Source: Streptacidiphilus albus JL83
Lineage (GTDB): Bacteria > Actinomycetota > Actinomycetes > Streptomycetales > Streptomycetaceae
Length of the DNA stretch: 64,000 bases
NCBI RefSeq assembly: GCF_000744705.1
Contig: NZ_JQML01000001.1
Coordinates: 7,264,017 to 7,328,016 of the forward strand
Direction: 5' to 3'
Positions within the stretch are counted from its first letter, which is position 1. Each line of letters begins with the position of its first letter. The notes below the pieces were generated by a model that was not told the DNA's origin, did no database searches, and was given only the letters and a program-made list of their open reading frames with translations. Shown piece by piece: positions 35,470 to 46,640 of the stretch. Position numbers and translations under genes: made by a program.

Positions 35470-36064
35470 CGAACATCCCCTCGCTACGGCTTGCCGGACA
35501 TGGCCCGGCGGATCCGGACGATATCACCGAGCCGGCATGTCGCCAGGCCGGCCCTAAGCCATGGAGCTGAGCGGATGCACCTTCACCTCATAGCCGCACC
35601 ACCGGAGCCACCCAAAACCGGAACCCGGGGCCGAACCAGACCGGAAGACGAACCCCCATCAGGACCGAGTGGGGCCTACTCAGACCGGAAATCCGGGGCC
35701 AAATCAGACCATTAACGCCAGACGGCTAACCGTGCTCTCCTGCTCGGTAGGTCCGCAGGCTTCGACCTGGCGAAGAGGGGCGCGTACCCATGCCCGGTCT
35801 TTCGAGTCGGTAACGGCTATCGCGTCGCGACGATTGAGCTGTGTGCCTTGCTGGGCTTCACCTACCCGCGCTCGGCAGCGAGCAGCGAGGGTCCGAGCCC
35901 GCAGGCCCGCGCGGCATAGCCTCCAGCACAGGGGCCGCAGCCATCAGCCACGCGACCGATGGCGCGGCGCACAACATCGCCGCTGTCCCCGACTCGGCAC
36001 CGTGCCTGGCCGCTCGGCTGTTCCGGCATGACGACCCGCACCCGCATGAAGGGGAACTCACCCG
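35470..36064. other. Intergenic region with three GGGGCC…CAGACC direct repeats
   Basis: No supported gene. Imperfect direct repeats at 35627-35644, 35671-35688 and 35695-35710 share GGGGCC, three variable bases, then C/T-CAGACC. They resemble multiple transposase-binding sites at an IS end or an iterated regulator site. The remainder is the leader of the gntR gene. Confidence 0.45.
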
Positions 36065-36512
36065 ATGGCCGTACCCCGCCTCTACCACCCCGCACCAGAC
36101 GAGCGCCCTCCTTACAAGAGGATCGCGGACAGGCTGCGCAGGGAGATTCTCACCGGCACCCACCACCCCGGCGACCAGCTCCCCTCGGCATCCACCCTGG
36201 TGCTCAGATTTGGCGTCGCCCCGATGACCGTTCGCAGCGCGATGCGCGAGCTTCGTGACGAGGGCCTCATCTACTCCGTCCAGGGGCGCGGCACCTTCGT
36301 CCGCGACCCGGGCGTCTGTTGAGCGACGTTCGTTGTGGTGATGGGTGAGCGGGTTCGCGTCAGGGTCGTGGTGATGTGGGAGAGGGCAGCCCGGGGGGGT
36401 TGCCCTTCGTCGTGTGCGGCGACAGCGTGCTCATGGTTGAACATGGGCGCGGCCCTCCCGGTGATCTCTTGGCCGAGTAGTCCGGGAGGGCCGCATCGCG
36501 CTCGGAGGCGCT

Positions 36513-37121
36513 GTGGTCACGGTAGAGGTATCGCCGGTTCGGGTCGAGATGCGGTTGTCGGCGGGCCGGATCGCGTGTCCGGGGTGCGGTGCGGGGCTGC
36601 GTCCGTGGGGTTGGTCCGGGCGGCGGTCGGTGCGGGATCTGCGGGGGCTGCGGCTGGAGTTGAGGCCGCGTCGGTCGCGCTGCCCGCAGTGCGGGGCTAC
36701 GCATGTGTTGCTGCCGGTCACGGTGCTGCTTCGGCGTGCTGACGCGGCGGTGGTGATCGGGGCGGCGCTGGTGGCGCGGGCGGCTGGGAGCGGGCATCGG
36801 GTGATCGCGGCCGGGCTGGGGCTTCCCGATCAGACGGTGCGGGGCTGGTTGCGCCGGTTCGCCGGCCGGGCCGGGGTGGTGCGTGAGGTGTTCACAGTGC
36901 TGTTGGTGCAGGTCGCGCCTTCGGATCCGGTGCTGCCCGATCCGAGGGGCGCGCTGTTCGCGGACGGGGTCGCGGCGGTGCTTGCTGCGGCGGGCGCGGT
37001 CACCGCCAGGTGGCCGGAGATGGTCGCCTTGTCGCCGTGGCAGGTGGCGTCGGCGTTGTCGGGCGGGCGGCTGCTGGCACCGGGCTGGCCAAGATCGTCG
37101 ATCAACGCGAGTCGCCCCTGA
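36513..37121 (+). CDS. Zinc-ribbon/HTH protein (DUF6431-like) of the transposon
   Basis: 202 residues from GTG 36513 (GGAGG upstream). Two CxxC pairs, CPGCGAGL (about residues 22-29) and CPQCGATH (about 57-64), form a zinc ribbon. An HTH-like region follows (VIAAGLGLPDQTVRGWLRRFAG, about 95-116). It is the first gene of the element. By position and zinc-finger content it could help target-site choice, as TniQ does in Tn5053, but there is no visible TniQ homology, so that is inference. Confidence 0.7.
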   Translation: MVTVEVSPVRVEMRLSAGRIACPGCGAGLRPWGWSGRRSVRDLRGLRLELRPRRSRCPQCGATHVLLPVTVLLRRADAAVVIGAALVARAAGSGHRVIAAGLGLPDQTVRGWLRRFAGRAGVVREVFTVLLVQVAPSDPVLPDPRGALFADGVAAVLAAAGAVTARWPEMVALSPWQVASALSGGRLLAPGWPRSSINASRP

Positions 37122-37217
37122 TGCGGGGCCGGTGGGGCGGGCGAGGGTGGTGGGCCGGGACTGGCGGCCGCCTTCGGTCGCCGGCCCGGCTTGGTGCTCA
37201 AGGGGAGGTCGGTGCCG

Positions 37218-38658
<1,441 letters not shown>

Positions 38659-38669
<11 letters not shown>

Positions 38670-38865
38670 CCTGCAAGCACTGGACCGGGCCTGGGAGCTG
38701 TCGACTCGGGCGCTGGACCTGGCCGACCGTGTCTGCCAGCGCGCGAAGCTCCGTGACACCGAGTTGGCCGACCAGGCCGTGTTCACCGCCGCGCGTCTGG
38801 CCTTCGCCCTGTTCGACCGGGCCGACGCCCTGCAGCGGGCCGCGAACGCGCAGGTGACGCGGTGA
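38659..38865 (+). CDS. Small helical protein between transposase and ATPase
   Basis: 68 residues from GTG 38659 with AAGGGGA upstream, overlapping the transposase end by 11 bases and the ATPase start by 4 (GTGA). It is predicted all-helical and Ala/Leu-rich (LDRAWELSTRALDLADRV, ARLAFALFDRADALQRA). No family recognised. Tight overlap on both sides indicates co-expression and a role in transposition or its control. Confidence 0.7.
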
Positions 38866-39674
38866 TCGAGCGCCTGCAGCAGTACTTCGGCTTCACCAAG
38901 ATGCCGTTCGGCAAGAGCCTGGCCCCTGGGGCTCTGCACCGTCACGGCGCGCATGCTGAGGCGGTGGCCCGGATCAGCTGGGCGGTCGCGGAGCGCGCGA
39001 TCGGGGTGGTCACCGGGGAGGTCGGCGCGGGCAAGACCGTCGCTGTCCGCGCCGCCCTGGCAGCTCTGGACCCGGTCCGCCATCAGGTCATCTACCTGGG
39101 CAACCCCGCCGTGGGCTCGCGCGGGATCCACCGCGCGATCGTCTCCGCGCTGGGCGGCAGCCCGCACCCGCATACTGCCGCGCTGATCCCGCAGGCCGCC
39201 GACGCGCTGGCCACCGAACGCGCCGAGCGCGGCCGCGTCCCCGTCCTGGTGCTCGACGAGGCCCACCTGCTGAGCCACGACCAGTTGGAGTCGGTGCGGA
39301 TGCTCACCAACCAGGACATGGACTCCGCGTCGCCGTTCGCCTGCCTGCTGATCGGCCAGCCCACCCTGCGCAGGAGAATCAAGATGGGCACCATGGCCGC
39401 GCTGGACCAGCGGATCGCGCTGCGGTTCGCGATGCCCCCGATGACCGGCGAGGAGACCGGCAGCTACCTCAAACACCACCTCGCCCTGGCCGGCCGGTCC
39501 GACCCGCTGTTCTCCGATGACGCCGTCCAACTGATCCACACCACCGGGCGCGGACTGCCCCGCGCGGTCAACAATCTTGCCGTCCAGGCCCTGCTCGACG
39601 TCTTCGTCCAGAACAAGACCATCGTCGACGAGGCGTCAGCACGCGCCGCTGTCGCCGAAGTCACGACAGAGTGA
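38862..39674 (+). CDS. AAA ATPase (TniB/ExeA-like transposition helper)
   Basis: 270 residues from GTG 38862. The N-terminus FGFTKMPFGKS is the ExeA/TniB-type signature. Walker A is TGEVGAGKT (about residues 51-59), Walker B is VPVLVLDEAH (about 126-135), and a sensor-like RGLPRAVNNLAVQAL is near 230. In related transposons the ATPase selects target DNA and activates the DDE transposase. It is the last gene of the element and is followed by a hairpin terminator. Confidence 0.85.
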   Translation: MIERLQQYFGFTKMPFGKSLAPGALHRHGAHAEAVARISWAVAERAIGVVTGEVGAGKTVAVRAALAALDPVRHQVIYLGNPAVGSRGIHRAIVSALGGSPHPHTAALIPQAADALATERAERGRVPVLVLDEAHLLSHDQLESVRMLTNQDMDSASPFACLLIGQPTLRRRIKMGTMAALDQRIALRFAMPPMTGEETGSYLKHHLALAGRSDPLFSDDAVQLIHTTGRGLPRAVNNLAVQALLDVFVQNKTIVDEASARAAVAEVTTE

Positions 39675-39698
39675 GCATCACCGCGGCGACATGAACAC

Positions 39699-39731
39699 AA
39701 GGGCCGGTCCGACTCCGTCGGACCGGCCCTT
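39699..39731. terminator. Perfect 15-bp hairpin at the right end of the transposon
   Basis: Arms 39699-39713 and 39717-39731 are fully complementary around a 3-base loop, 24 bases after the ATPase stop and inside the right inverted repeat. Confidence 0.75.
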
Positions 39732-39983
39732 CCCGTCGCTGCCCAGCACCAAAACCAATGACGCCGTCATCACCACAACGAACGTCGCTCAACAGGCGTC
39801 GGGGGCGACATCTTCGCCTCGGCGTGCCTTAACCCCGACGCGCACCAGGCGCTGTGCGAGGAGATCGAGGAACTGCGCAGCCGCCTCTCCGTCCTGGAGG
39901 CGGCCGGGCGCAAAGGCCAGCTGACAGGCCGCCACAGCTCGGATGCGCTCCAGTAGATCCGAGACCCCGTCAACGGCCTCGTA

Positions 39984-41303
39984 TCAGGCGGCGTTGGCGC
40001 CTACCCGCTCCAGCAGGTCCCGGACTTCAGCGAGCTGCCTGAACTTGTGGAATCTCGGGGCCAAATCGTGCACCAGGGTCAGGCAGCGTTGCGCCCCGAT
40101 TCGATTGGCCAGGTCCCAGGACTCGGCGGTGACGGACAGAGCTTCGTCGACTTCGCCCCTCTGGAGAAGTCCACGGGCCTGGTACACCAGGAAGACGCTC
40201 TTGGTCTTGTCTCGCGCGCTGGGTAGGAGGGCGACGCCTTCGCTAATCCGCTCATGGGCCTCCTCGAACCGCCCCAGGTCCATCAGGCAGCCCCCGTGGT
40301 CCACCGCCAGGTCGGCTTCCGACATCCACGAGCACCAGGCCGGTGCCTCGTCGGACGATGGCCTCTCCAGCTCTCGTTCCGATCCCCGGAGACTGCGGTA
40401 GCAGGCCGACTGCTGGCCCAGGGCAGCGTAAGCGCGGGCTTGTCGCAGGTGGAGAAGGGACCGGGCGGTGGGGTGCCGGGCCCGGCTCAGAGCGTGCCCG
40501 AGGAGGTCGGCGGCCGTCTGCGGGCTCCCGAGCCACGTCGCCTGATACGCGAAGTCCGACACGATCCCGGCTCCGAGGTCCACGCTCCCGGAGTCGTGAG
40601 CGCTGCGCAGCGCCGCGTCCCACAGGCGACTGGCAGACGCGTGCTGCTGTTGATCGAACCGATACCACCCGTTCGTGATCCCGAGGGTGGCCGCGAGCCG
40701 GTGAAGTCGGATCTCGGTTGCCTTGTCGTACCGGCGTCCTTCGATCAGGTCCGTGACCGTTGCCAGGTGTGCGTCCAGCAGCTGCGCGGTGTGCTGCCGC
40801 TGCTCGGTCGGCATCGCCGACAGGTCCGCGCTGGTCTGCTCAAGCCAGTCCACGAGCGTCGTGTCCACGTTCCGGCCGTCCAGCGCCCCGCGAAGCCGAT
40901 CTGGCTCCAGGGTGGCCCACTGCGAGGCGAGCCCGACGACGGCCGCCCCGGTGTATGCGACGAATGCTCTGCGATCCAGCACAGTTCGGTGCGCCTCTCG
41001 TAGTGCCTTGATTGTGTAGGCCGAGCCCAGAGGAAGGGGCGTCTCACGGCCCGGCAGCCACCCGGGCCACCCGAACCGCTCCACCTCCTGCTCTAGGACA
41101 CCGAAAGCATCGGCAAGGAGCAGCTGGGACTCGGCGTCGGGGACAGCACGTCTGGTCTCCCACTTCCACACCCGCTGGCGGTCCGTGCCCGACCGGCGAC
41201 CGCGAAGCACCGCAGCGCGTCTGACTCGGAGGGCCAGGTCGTCCTGGGACCAGCCTTCCTGCCGCCGTGCGTAGGTGAGCGGGTGGCGAATCGTGTCGTC
41301 CAC
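39984..41303 (-). CDS. XRE/TPR transcriptional regulator
   Basis: 439 residues. The N-terminal helix-turn-helix is QEGWSQDDLALRVRRAA followed by VWKWETRRAVPD (residues about 15-60), then TPR-like repeats (about 150-435) with a conserved central LGITNGWYRFDQQQ. The gene is divergent from the DUF6879/XRE set at 41549-43182, with a 245-base shared upstream region. It may sense a small signalling molecule, as other Streptomyces XRE/TPR proteins do; the ligand is unknown. Confidence 0.8.
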   Translation of the reverse strand: MDDTIRHPLTYARRQEGWSQDDLALRVRRAAVLRGRRSGTDRQRVWKWETRRAVPDAESQLLLADAFGVLEQEVERFGWPGWLPGRETPLPLGSAYTIKALREAHRTVLDRRAFVAYTGAAVVGLASQWATLEPDRLRGALDGRNVDTTLVDWLEQTSADLSAMPTEQRQHTAQLLDAHLATVTDLIEGRRYDKATEIRLHRLAATLGITNGWYRFDQQQHASASRLWDAALRSAHDSGSVDLGAGIVSDFAYQATWLGSPQTAADLLGHALSRARHPTARSLLHLRQARAYAALGQQSACYRSLRGSERELERPSSDEAPAWCSWMSEADLAVDHGGCLMDLGRFEEAHERISEGVALLPSARDKTKSVFLVYQARGLLQRGEVDEALSVTAESWDLANRIGAQRCLTLVHDLAPRFHKFRQLAEVRDLLERVGANAA

Positions 41304-41548
41304 TTGCCAATCCCATCATCGGCCGCGCTGTCCACGGTAGAGGTCGGAGCCCCGGGACTACACCGGGACTACACACAACGACTGTTAGCCGTGCGGAAGT
41401 TGTCGTTCACTGATCGAAGGGCGGCGCTCACTGCACGAACTCGACCGCGCAACTCCCTTCGCCTGCGGCGGCTACATGCCTTAGATGAGCGTCCACCGGT
41501 GAGTGAAAGCCTGCAAGACCGTGGAAGACCTTGGACCGAGGAGGAATC

Positions 41549-41809
41549 ATGGCCATACGCTTCATAGGAATCGACCCCGACACCAAGGGAACGGGATCGC
41601 CGACGGTGTGGGTCGACCCCGCCACCAACGACATCGTCATCCAGGGGTGGAAGGCCAGCGAGGACATGCGCCGCCAGGTCACCGCGACCCCGGCGCCCGA
41701 CCACGCGGCCGGAATCCCCGAGGGTGAGGAGGTCATCATCATCCCGGCGCGCATGGTGCCGGCCCTGCGGAAGGCTTGTGACGATGTCGAGCGGCTTCGA
41801 GTGGCCTGA
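41549..41809 (+). CDS. Small conserved actinobacterial protein
   Basis: 86 residues; ATG 41549 has a strong GAGGAGGA site. It starts AIRFIGIDPDTKGTGSPTVW and contains VIIIPARMVPALRKA. Such small acidic proteins are regularly found just before DUF6879 and XRE-DUF5753 genes in Streptomyces. It overlaps the next gene by 26 bases. Function unknown; possibly a partner or antagonist of the regulator. Confidence 0.75.
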   Translation: MAIRFIGIDPDTKGTGSPTVWVDPATNDIVIQGWKASEDMRRQVTATPAPDHAAGIPEGEEVIIIPARMVPALRKACDDVERLRVA

Positions 41810-42314
41810 GTTCTTCCAGACCGCCCGCGTCCAAGCACTCCACCTGGAGATGCGCGACGCCTACGGCGTGGCCGAAGAACTCCAAGAACTCGACCTCTGG
41901 AAGCGCACGGGGCAGGCCGACACCAACCCCGATGCCGAGGGATGGCGTCCCTGGACGACGATCGCCAGGGACGCTATCGCGCGCGGCGTCGTCCTGCGCC
42001 GGGCCCGCATTGTCTCCGAGCCCGTCACCGACTACACGCGATGGCTCCACCGGATCACCGAGACGAACCTGGCAGTGGGGGAGCTCGTCCGCTGGCTCCC
42101 CCGGGCCAAGGCATCCGACCTCTGCCTTCCCGGCAACGACTTCTGGGTGCTGGACCACCACAGCGTCTTGTTCAACCATTGGACCGGCTATGGGGATCTG
42201 GCTGATCCGGCGACCGAGCTGCGTCATGAGCCCGAGCTGATCAAGATGTGCACCGCCGCCTTCGAGGCCGTATGGGACCGGGCAACGCCTCACGAGGAGT
42301 ACCAGGTCCGCTGA
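41784..42314 (+). CDS. DUF6879 family protein
   Basis: 176 residues. The sequence is typical of DUF6879: FFQTARVQALHLEMRDAYGV, then RGVVLRRARIVSEPVTDYTRW and LPGNDFWVLDHHSVLFNHW. These proteins are encoded next to XRE-DUF5753 regulators and are suspected to modulate them or act as effectors. It lies 16 bases before the XRE gene. Confidence 0.8.
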   Translation: MSSGFEWPEFFQTARVQALHLEMRDAYGVAEELQELDLWKRTGQADTNPDAEGWRPWTTIARDAIARGVVLRRARIVSEPVTDYTRWLHRITETNLAVGELVRWLPRAKASDLCLPGNDFWVLDHHSVLFNHWTGYGDLADPATELRHEPELIKMCTAAFEAVWDRATPHEEYQVR

Positions 42315-42330
42315 ACCGGTCGACCAACTC

Positions 42331-43182
42331 ATGGCACGCTCCCCACACTCCGGCGCGCAGGCCGCCCGCGACCGGATTGCCCTCGCCCTGCGGGATCTGC
42401 GCAGAGACGCCGGCCTCAGCGCCCACGAGGTCTCGCTCCGGTGCGGCTGGAGCGCGGCGAAGACGTCCCGGATGGAACACGGGAAGGTCCCACCGTCGGA
42501 CACCGACATCCGGGCCTGGTGTGAGGCATGCGATCAGCCTGGTCAGGCGGCCAGCCTGATCGCGGCCAACAGGCAGGCGGACCAGTTGTACGTGGAATGG
42601 CGACGGCGGCAGCGGTCCGGGCTCCGGCATATCCAGGAGACCACTCTCACTCTGAGCGAAGAAGCCCGAGTCGAGCGCGTGTACTGCTCCAACGTGGTGC
42701 CGGGCTTCTTCCAGACCGCGGCGTACACCCGGGCCATGTTCGAGACGTTCGTCCGCTTCGAGGACATCCCGGACGACATCGACGAAGCGGTGGCATCACG
42801 CGGGGAGCGGGCCCAACTTCTATACGAGGGTGGTCGCCGGTTTGTGGTGCTGCTCGAAGAGACAGTCCTGCGATACCGGCTCTGCGGCAGGGACGCGATG
42901 GTCGAACAGCTCGAACACCTTCTTGCGGTGGCGAGCCTGCCGTCTGTGGCACTGGGTGTCATCCCCTTCACGGCAGACCGAAGGATCATGTGGCCCCTGG
43001 AGGCGTTCTACCTCTTCGACAACAGCAGGGTCGTCGTCGAGACCCTGTCGGCAGAGATCAACGTGGCTTCCTCGCAAGAGATCCGCTTGTACGAGCGTGC
43101 ATTCCTGGAACTTGGAGGCATGGCCGTCTACGGTCCTGCGGCCCGCACTCTGATCCAGCAGGCGTTGGGCAGCCTGGAATGA
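42331..43182 (+). CDS. XRE regulator with DUF5753 domain
   Basis: 283 residues. HTH at about 15-65 (ALRDLRRDAGLSAHEVSLRC, then SRMEHGKVPPSDTDIRAW). The DUF5753 domain follows, with VVPGFFQTAAYTRAMFE and the later VIPFTADRRIMWPLEAFYLFD. Together with DUF6879 and the small upstream protein it forms a three-gene set common in Streptomyces (BldB/WhiJ-like regulatory sets); the targets are unknown. Confidence 0.85.
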   Translation: MARSPHSGAQAARDRIALALRDLRRDAGLSAHEVSLRCGWSAAKTSRMEHGKVPPSDTDIRAWCEACDQPGQAASLIAANRQADQLYVEWRRRQRSGLRHIQETTLTLSEEARVERVYCSNVVPGFFQTAAYTRAMFETFVRFEDIPDDIDEAVASRGERAQLLYEGGRRFVVLLEETVLRYRLCGRDAMVEQLEHLLAVASLPSVALGVIPFTADRRIMWPLEAFYLFDNSRVVVETLSAEINVASSQEIRLYERAFLELGGMAVYGPAARTLIQQALGSLE

Positions 43183-43308
43183 GTCAAGTGACCGGCATTC
43201 CCGCGCAGCACGCGCACTCGTCCGGACAGCTCTCACGACCCTTGGCCAGCCACGAGCGGTTCGGTACGTGGTAGCGGGGGTAGTGAACGACCGGGCAAGA
43301 TCGGGGCC

Positions 43309-44340
43309 ATGAGGATTCTGGTGATGGGCGGAACCTGGTTCTTGGGCAAGGCCGTGGTGGAGGGTGCGCTCCTGCGCGGTTGGCAGGTCACGACCTTTAA
43401 CCGGGGCCGGTCCGGCGCCGACGTACCCGGAGTGAGGGCGTGGCGTGGCGACCGAACGGACAGGGGGGATCTCGACTCCCTGGCTGCGCAGGGCCCTTGG
43501 GACGCGGTCGTGGACACCTCCGCCTCGGAGATGGCCCCGCGTGACGTGCTCCTCGGCACCCAGCTCCTGGCGGACCGCACTTCCCGATACGTCTATGTAT
43601 CGACGGTGTCGGTGTACGCGGGCTGGCCGGACGAGCGGCTGACTGCCGATTCGCTGATCCTGGATGGACCGGCGGACGCGGATGAGGAATACGGGCGGAT
43701 GCCAGCGGGGGCGCCAGGGCCGAACCTTCACTACGGCCGGCAGAAGGCCGGGGCCGAGCGCGCGGTGTTGGCCGCGTTCGGCGCGGACCGGTCCGCGATC
43801 CTGCGCCCGGGGGTCATTCTGGGCCCAGGCGAGTACGTCGGCCGACTGCCCTACTGGCTTCATCGTGCAGCCCTGGGTGGTCCGATCCTCGCCCCGGGGA
43901 ATCCAGGACAGACGATTCAGCCGATCGACGTGCGCGATGTCGCCCAGTTCCTGCTGGATCAGGCCGCAAGCAGCGGCCCCGCCGTCCACAATCTGGCCGC
44001 CCCGATCGGCCGGGACACCATGGGCTCGTTCCTGGCCAGCTGCCTCGACATCACCGGCAGCCGTGGCGAGCTGGTGTGGGCGCCGGATGACTTCCTGGTC
44101 GAGCAGGGCGTGCGGCAGTGGACGGAGCTGCCCCTGTGGCGCACCCACGCCGGGGTGTGGCAGGTGGACGCCTCCAGCGCGGTCGAGGCTGGTTTCCAGT
44201 CGCGGCCGTTGGAAGACACTGTCCGCGACACCTGGGCGTGGCTGAGCGCGGACGGTCGCCCGGTGCCCCATCCCCGGGCGGCCGACCACGGACTGGACCC
44301 CGACAAGGAGCAGCGGCTTCTGGCTGCGATGGGGGCCTGA
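43309..44340 (+). CDS. NAD-dependent epimerase/reductase (atypical SDR)
   Basis: 343 residues. The N-terminal dinucleotide-binding motif is MGGTWFLGKAVVE (GGxxFxG, residues about 6-18). VYVSTVSVYAG and HYGRQKAGAER (Tyr-x3-Lys, about 140) supply the active site, and RPGVILGPGEYVGRLPYWLH is typical of atypical SDR proteins. It likely reduces or epimerises a small substrate. It stands between two regulators, with no pathway genes close by. Confidence 0.8.
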   Translation: MRILVMGGTWFLGKAVVEGALLRGWQVTTFNRGRSGADVPGVRAWRGDRTDRGDLDSLAAQGPWDAVVDTSASEMAPRDVLLGTQLLADRTSRYVYVSTVSVYAGWPDERLTADSLILDGPADADEEYGRMPAGAPGPNLHYGRQKAGAERAVLAAFGADRSAILRPGVILGPGEYVGRLPYWLHRAALGGPILAPGNPGQTIQPIDVRDVAQFLLDQAASSGPAVHNLAAPIGRDTMGSFLASCLDITGSRGELVWAPDDFLVEQGVRQWTELPLWRTHAGVWQVDASSAVEAGFQSRPLEDTVRDTWAWLSADGRPVPHPRAADHGLDPDKEQRLLAAMGA

Positions 44341-44341
44341 G

Positions 44342-45658
44342 TCAGGCGATGGCCGGCGGCCCGCCGACCAGCGTGGGGACGCTGTCCAATGCGAAGTCCT
44401 CCAGCTGAGCGGCCATCGCCCGCGCTGGCGGGCTGCCCCGGTACGGGGACTGGCTGAGTGCGATGCGGACGGGGACGATGCGCTGGATCAGACCGTCGAC
44501 GCGTACCTCGGCGGGGACGCGGAAGACCGTCTCCAGGGACTCCGCCGCGCCGTCGAGGTCACCGAGCCGCAGCCGGGCCAGGGCCTGGTCGGCGGCGGCC
44601 TCGCCGAGGACCTTGTGCGGACGCTGCTCAGCCGTCATCGCCCAGACGACGGCCAGGGCCTCGCCGGAGGTGTCCGCCGCAGCCTGGGCATCACCGATAG
44701 CTAGCAGGGCGCTGCCCGCCGAGAGCAAGCGCCGGTGCTCGGGGAAGGCGAACTCTCCTGCCAACCCGTCATGGAGGTCGTCCCGGTGAGCACGGTCGGC
44801 TTCGGCAGCCGCCGTGAGTTCGCGTCTGGCGCTGGCCTCGTCGCCGACGTGGGCGTATGCCCTGGCTGCGATGGACGCGCGCCGGATCGCGCCGGCCCCA
44901 CCGAGCGGATACGTCTGCGCCCTTTGAATGATGCGGACGGCCTGCTCGGGATACCCGTCCCAGTAGGCGAGCAGGGCAAGGGTGCAGTCTGCGAACGCCT
45001 GGAGCGGGGCATGACCGATGACCTCGCCGTGCATCCGCGACGCGCGGGCCAGTGTGGCGGCAGCCGCGCGGGAGCCGAGGTCGAAGCACACCTGAGACAG
45101 CAATGCGGACGTGACCCCGGCGGCGAAGTGCAGGTCCTGGGTCTGGGCCGGGACGGCTGTCTGGTCGAGCCTGGCAGTGATCTGGGTATGGAGGCGGCGT
45201 GCTTCCCGGTAGACAGTGACCGGCGGCTGTGTCCCGTAGGAACGGGCCAGGCGGGTCATGTGGTCCTGGATCTGTTCCAGGTCTATCGGGGAGATTCGGT
45301 GCGACGCGAAGTCGCCTGCGCGGTCTGCCGCTTCATGTGCGGTCATCAGGAGTTCGCTCTCGTCGATCTGTGGTGCTGGCTGGGCATCGTCCGGGGGTGG
45401 CGGAGCGAGCAGCTCGGAGACGGATCTGTCGAAGATCTCTTCAAGGATTCGGCCGGCCGCGCCCTGCGCGGTGGAGACTTCGCCGTTCTTCCATCGGCGC
45501 CAACGTCGTTCGTCGACGCGCTCGGAGCGGTACCGGCTGTCCCCGGTCGAGGCGGTGAGTGCCGCCGCCTTCGCATTGAACTCGATCACGAAGTCGGCAT
45601 AGGCGGAGATCCGTAACTGCCTTGAGAGTAGGGAGAGCAGCGTGCGGTGGTCCTCCAT
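44342..45658 (-). CDS. XRE-like/TPR regulator
   Basis: 438 residues. The N-terminal region (YRSERVDERRWRRWKNGEV) is a divergent HTH. The rest is a TPR-type helical repeat protein (ARSYGTQPPVTVYREARRL, RASIAARAYAHVGDEASARREL, FAFPEHRRLLSAGSALLA). The gene ends one base after the convergent SDR gene stop. It belongs to the same broad family as the regulators at 31243, 39984 and 49592. Confidence 0.7.
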   Translation of the reverse strand: MEDHRTLLSLLSRQLRISAYADFVIEFNAKAAALTASTGDSRYRSERVDERRWRRWKNGEVSTAQGAAGRILEEIFDRSVSELLAPPPPDDAQPAPQIDESELLMTAHEAADRAGDFASHRISPIDLEQIQDHMTRLARSYGTQPPVTVYREARRLHTQITARLDQTAVPAQTQDLHFAAGVTSALLSQVCFDLGSRAAAATLARASRMHGEVIGHAPLQAFADCTLALLAYWDGYPEQAVRIIQRAQTYPLGGAGAIRRASIAARAYAHVGDEASARRELTAAAEADRAHRDDLHDGLAGEFAFPEHRRLLSAGSALLAIGDAQAAADTSGEALAVVWAMTAEQRPHKVLGEAAADQALARLRLGDLDGAAESLETVFRVPAEVRVDGLIQRIVPVRIALSQSPYRGSPPARAMAAQLEDFALDSVPTLVGGPPAIA

Positions 45659-45984
45659 GCGCTTGTCCCTTCGTCAGGCAGGACGGCACCCGCCCTGCCT
45701 CTTGAATACCCCGAAGAACGGCCGGAGCCCACGCTTTTGATCCAGATGTCCGTGAAGTGTCCGCTCGTGTCCGCCAGCCACCCGAACGAGCTGGATCTGT
45801 CCGGCGATATGGCCTGGCTGTGGCTTGCCTCCGCTGCCACGTTAGTGCCCTCCACCCGGACAGGTGATTCGAGTGGAAGAGCGTGCAAGTTAGTTGAGGT
45901 CACATCAGCTGAACCGCCACGTTGGATGCGGCACACCGCAGTCCGCGCGGGGTACCCAAGCCGCCTAACGGAAGCAGGAGAGCC
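45659..45984. other. Intergenic region between divergent genes
   Basis: It separates the regulator at 44342-45658 from the small-ORF series starting at 45985. It likely carries promoters for both; no clear motif or repeat was found. Confidence 0.35.
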
Positions 45985-46200
45985 ATGATCGCCAGGGCCC
46001 GGTTACCGAACCGAGAACGGACGCGAGGTCGGCACGCCGCCCCGGATCCGGTCGCGGTCCTGCTCGGAGGAGCATGGATCGTCAGCGCCGGTGTACTGGT
46101 GGCGCTGCTGGGAATCCTGGTTGGCCGACCCGGTCCCTGCGACCCAGCGGCCACCGCTTGGCCCGCGGTGTCTACTCCGGATCTGCCGCTGAGCGCCTGA
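45985..46200 (+). CDS. Small membrane protein
   Basis: 71 residues from ATG 45985 with CAGGAG upstream. A basic N-terminus (RARLPNRERTRGRH) precedes one transmembrane helix (VAVLLGGAWIVSAGVLVALLG, about residues 23-43) and a short exported tail. It is the first of three small plus-strand ORFs, each with its own ribosome-binding site. No family recognised. Confidence 0.55.
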   Translation: MIARARLPNRERTRGRHAAPDPVAVLLGGAWIVSAGVLVALLGILVGRPGPCDPAATAWPAVSTPDLPLSA

Positions 46201-46251
46201 TTGCACCGCTGTTCCTCGAATCCGTCGCAGATCCCTACCAGGAGAACTGGC

Positions 46252-46461
46252 ATGCGCATGGTCGAGTCGAGGACGGGTCCGTTGGCCGACCCGCCCTGCA
46301 TACCCGGTTTCGTCGCCTCGGGCCAGACCGGCCGCCCCATCGGGCAGGTGCCGTTGACAGACCGCCTGGGCTATGTCCTGGCCGACGACCTCGACCGCCT
46401 CTTCGGCCGAGAACCCCGCAGCCACCCTGACGCACCGCTGAGGGTCGGCCCTTCCGCGTAG
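46252..46461 (+). CDS. Small hypothetical protein
   Basis: 69 residues from ATG 46252 with AGGAG 8 bases upstream. The C-terminal half reads like a real protein (PLTDRLGYVLADDLDRLFGREP). It is the second of three small ORFs spaced 50 to 180 bases apart. No recognised domain. Confidence 0.45.
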   Translation: MRMVESRTGPLADPPCIPGFVASGQTGRPIGQVPLTDRLGYVLADDLDRLFGREPRSHPDAPLRVGPSA

Positions 46462-46640
46462 GCACGGGAGCGGCTCGAATGGCTCCCGTGCCCCTGGAGG
46501 GCCGAGCCTCGTGCAATCCGGCCGCCTGCCCAAGTTGGACACCCCAAGACCCGCTGCCCGGCCTGCCAGGTACCCCCCACGCCGGGCCGGGCAGCGGAAC
46601 CATCCGCCCCATCCACCCTTCGTCGGTCAGGAGAAAGCCG

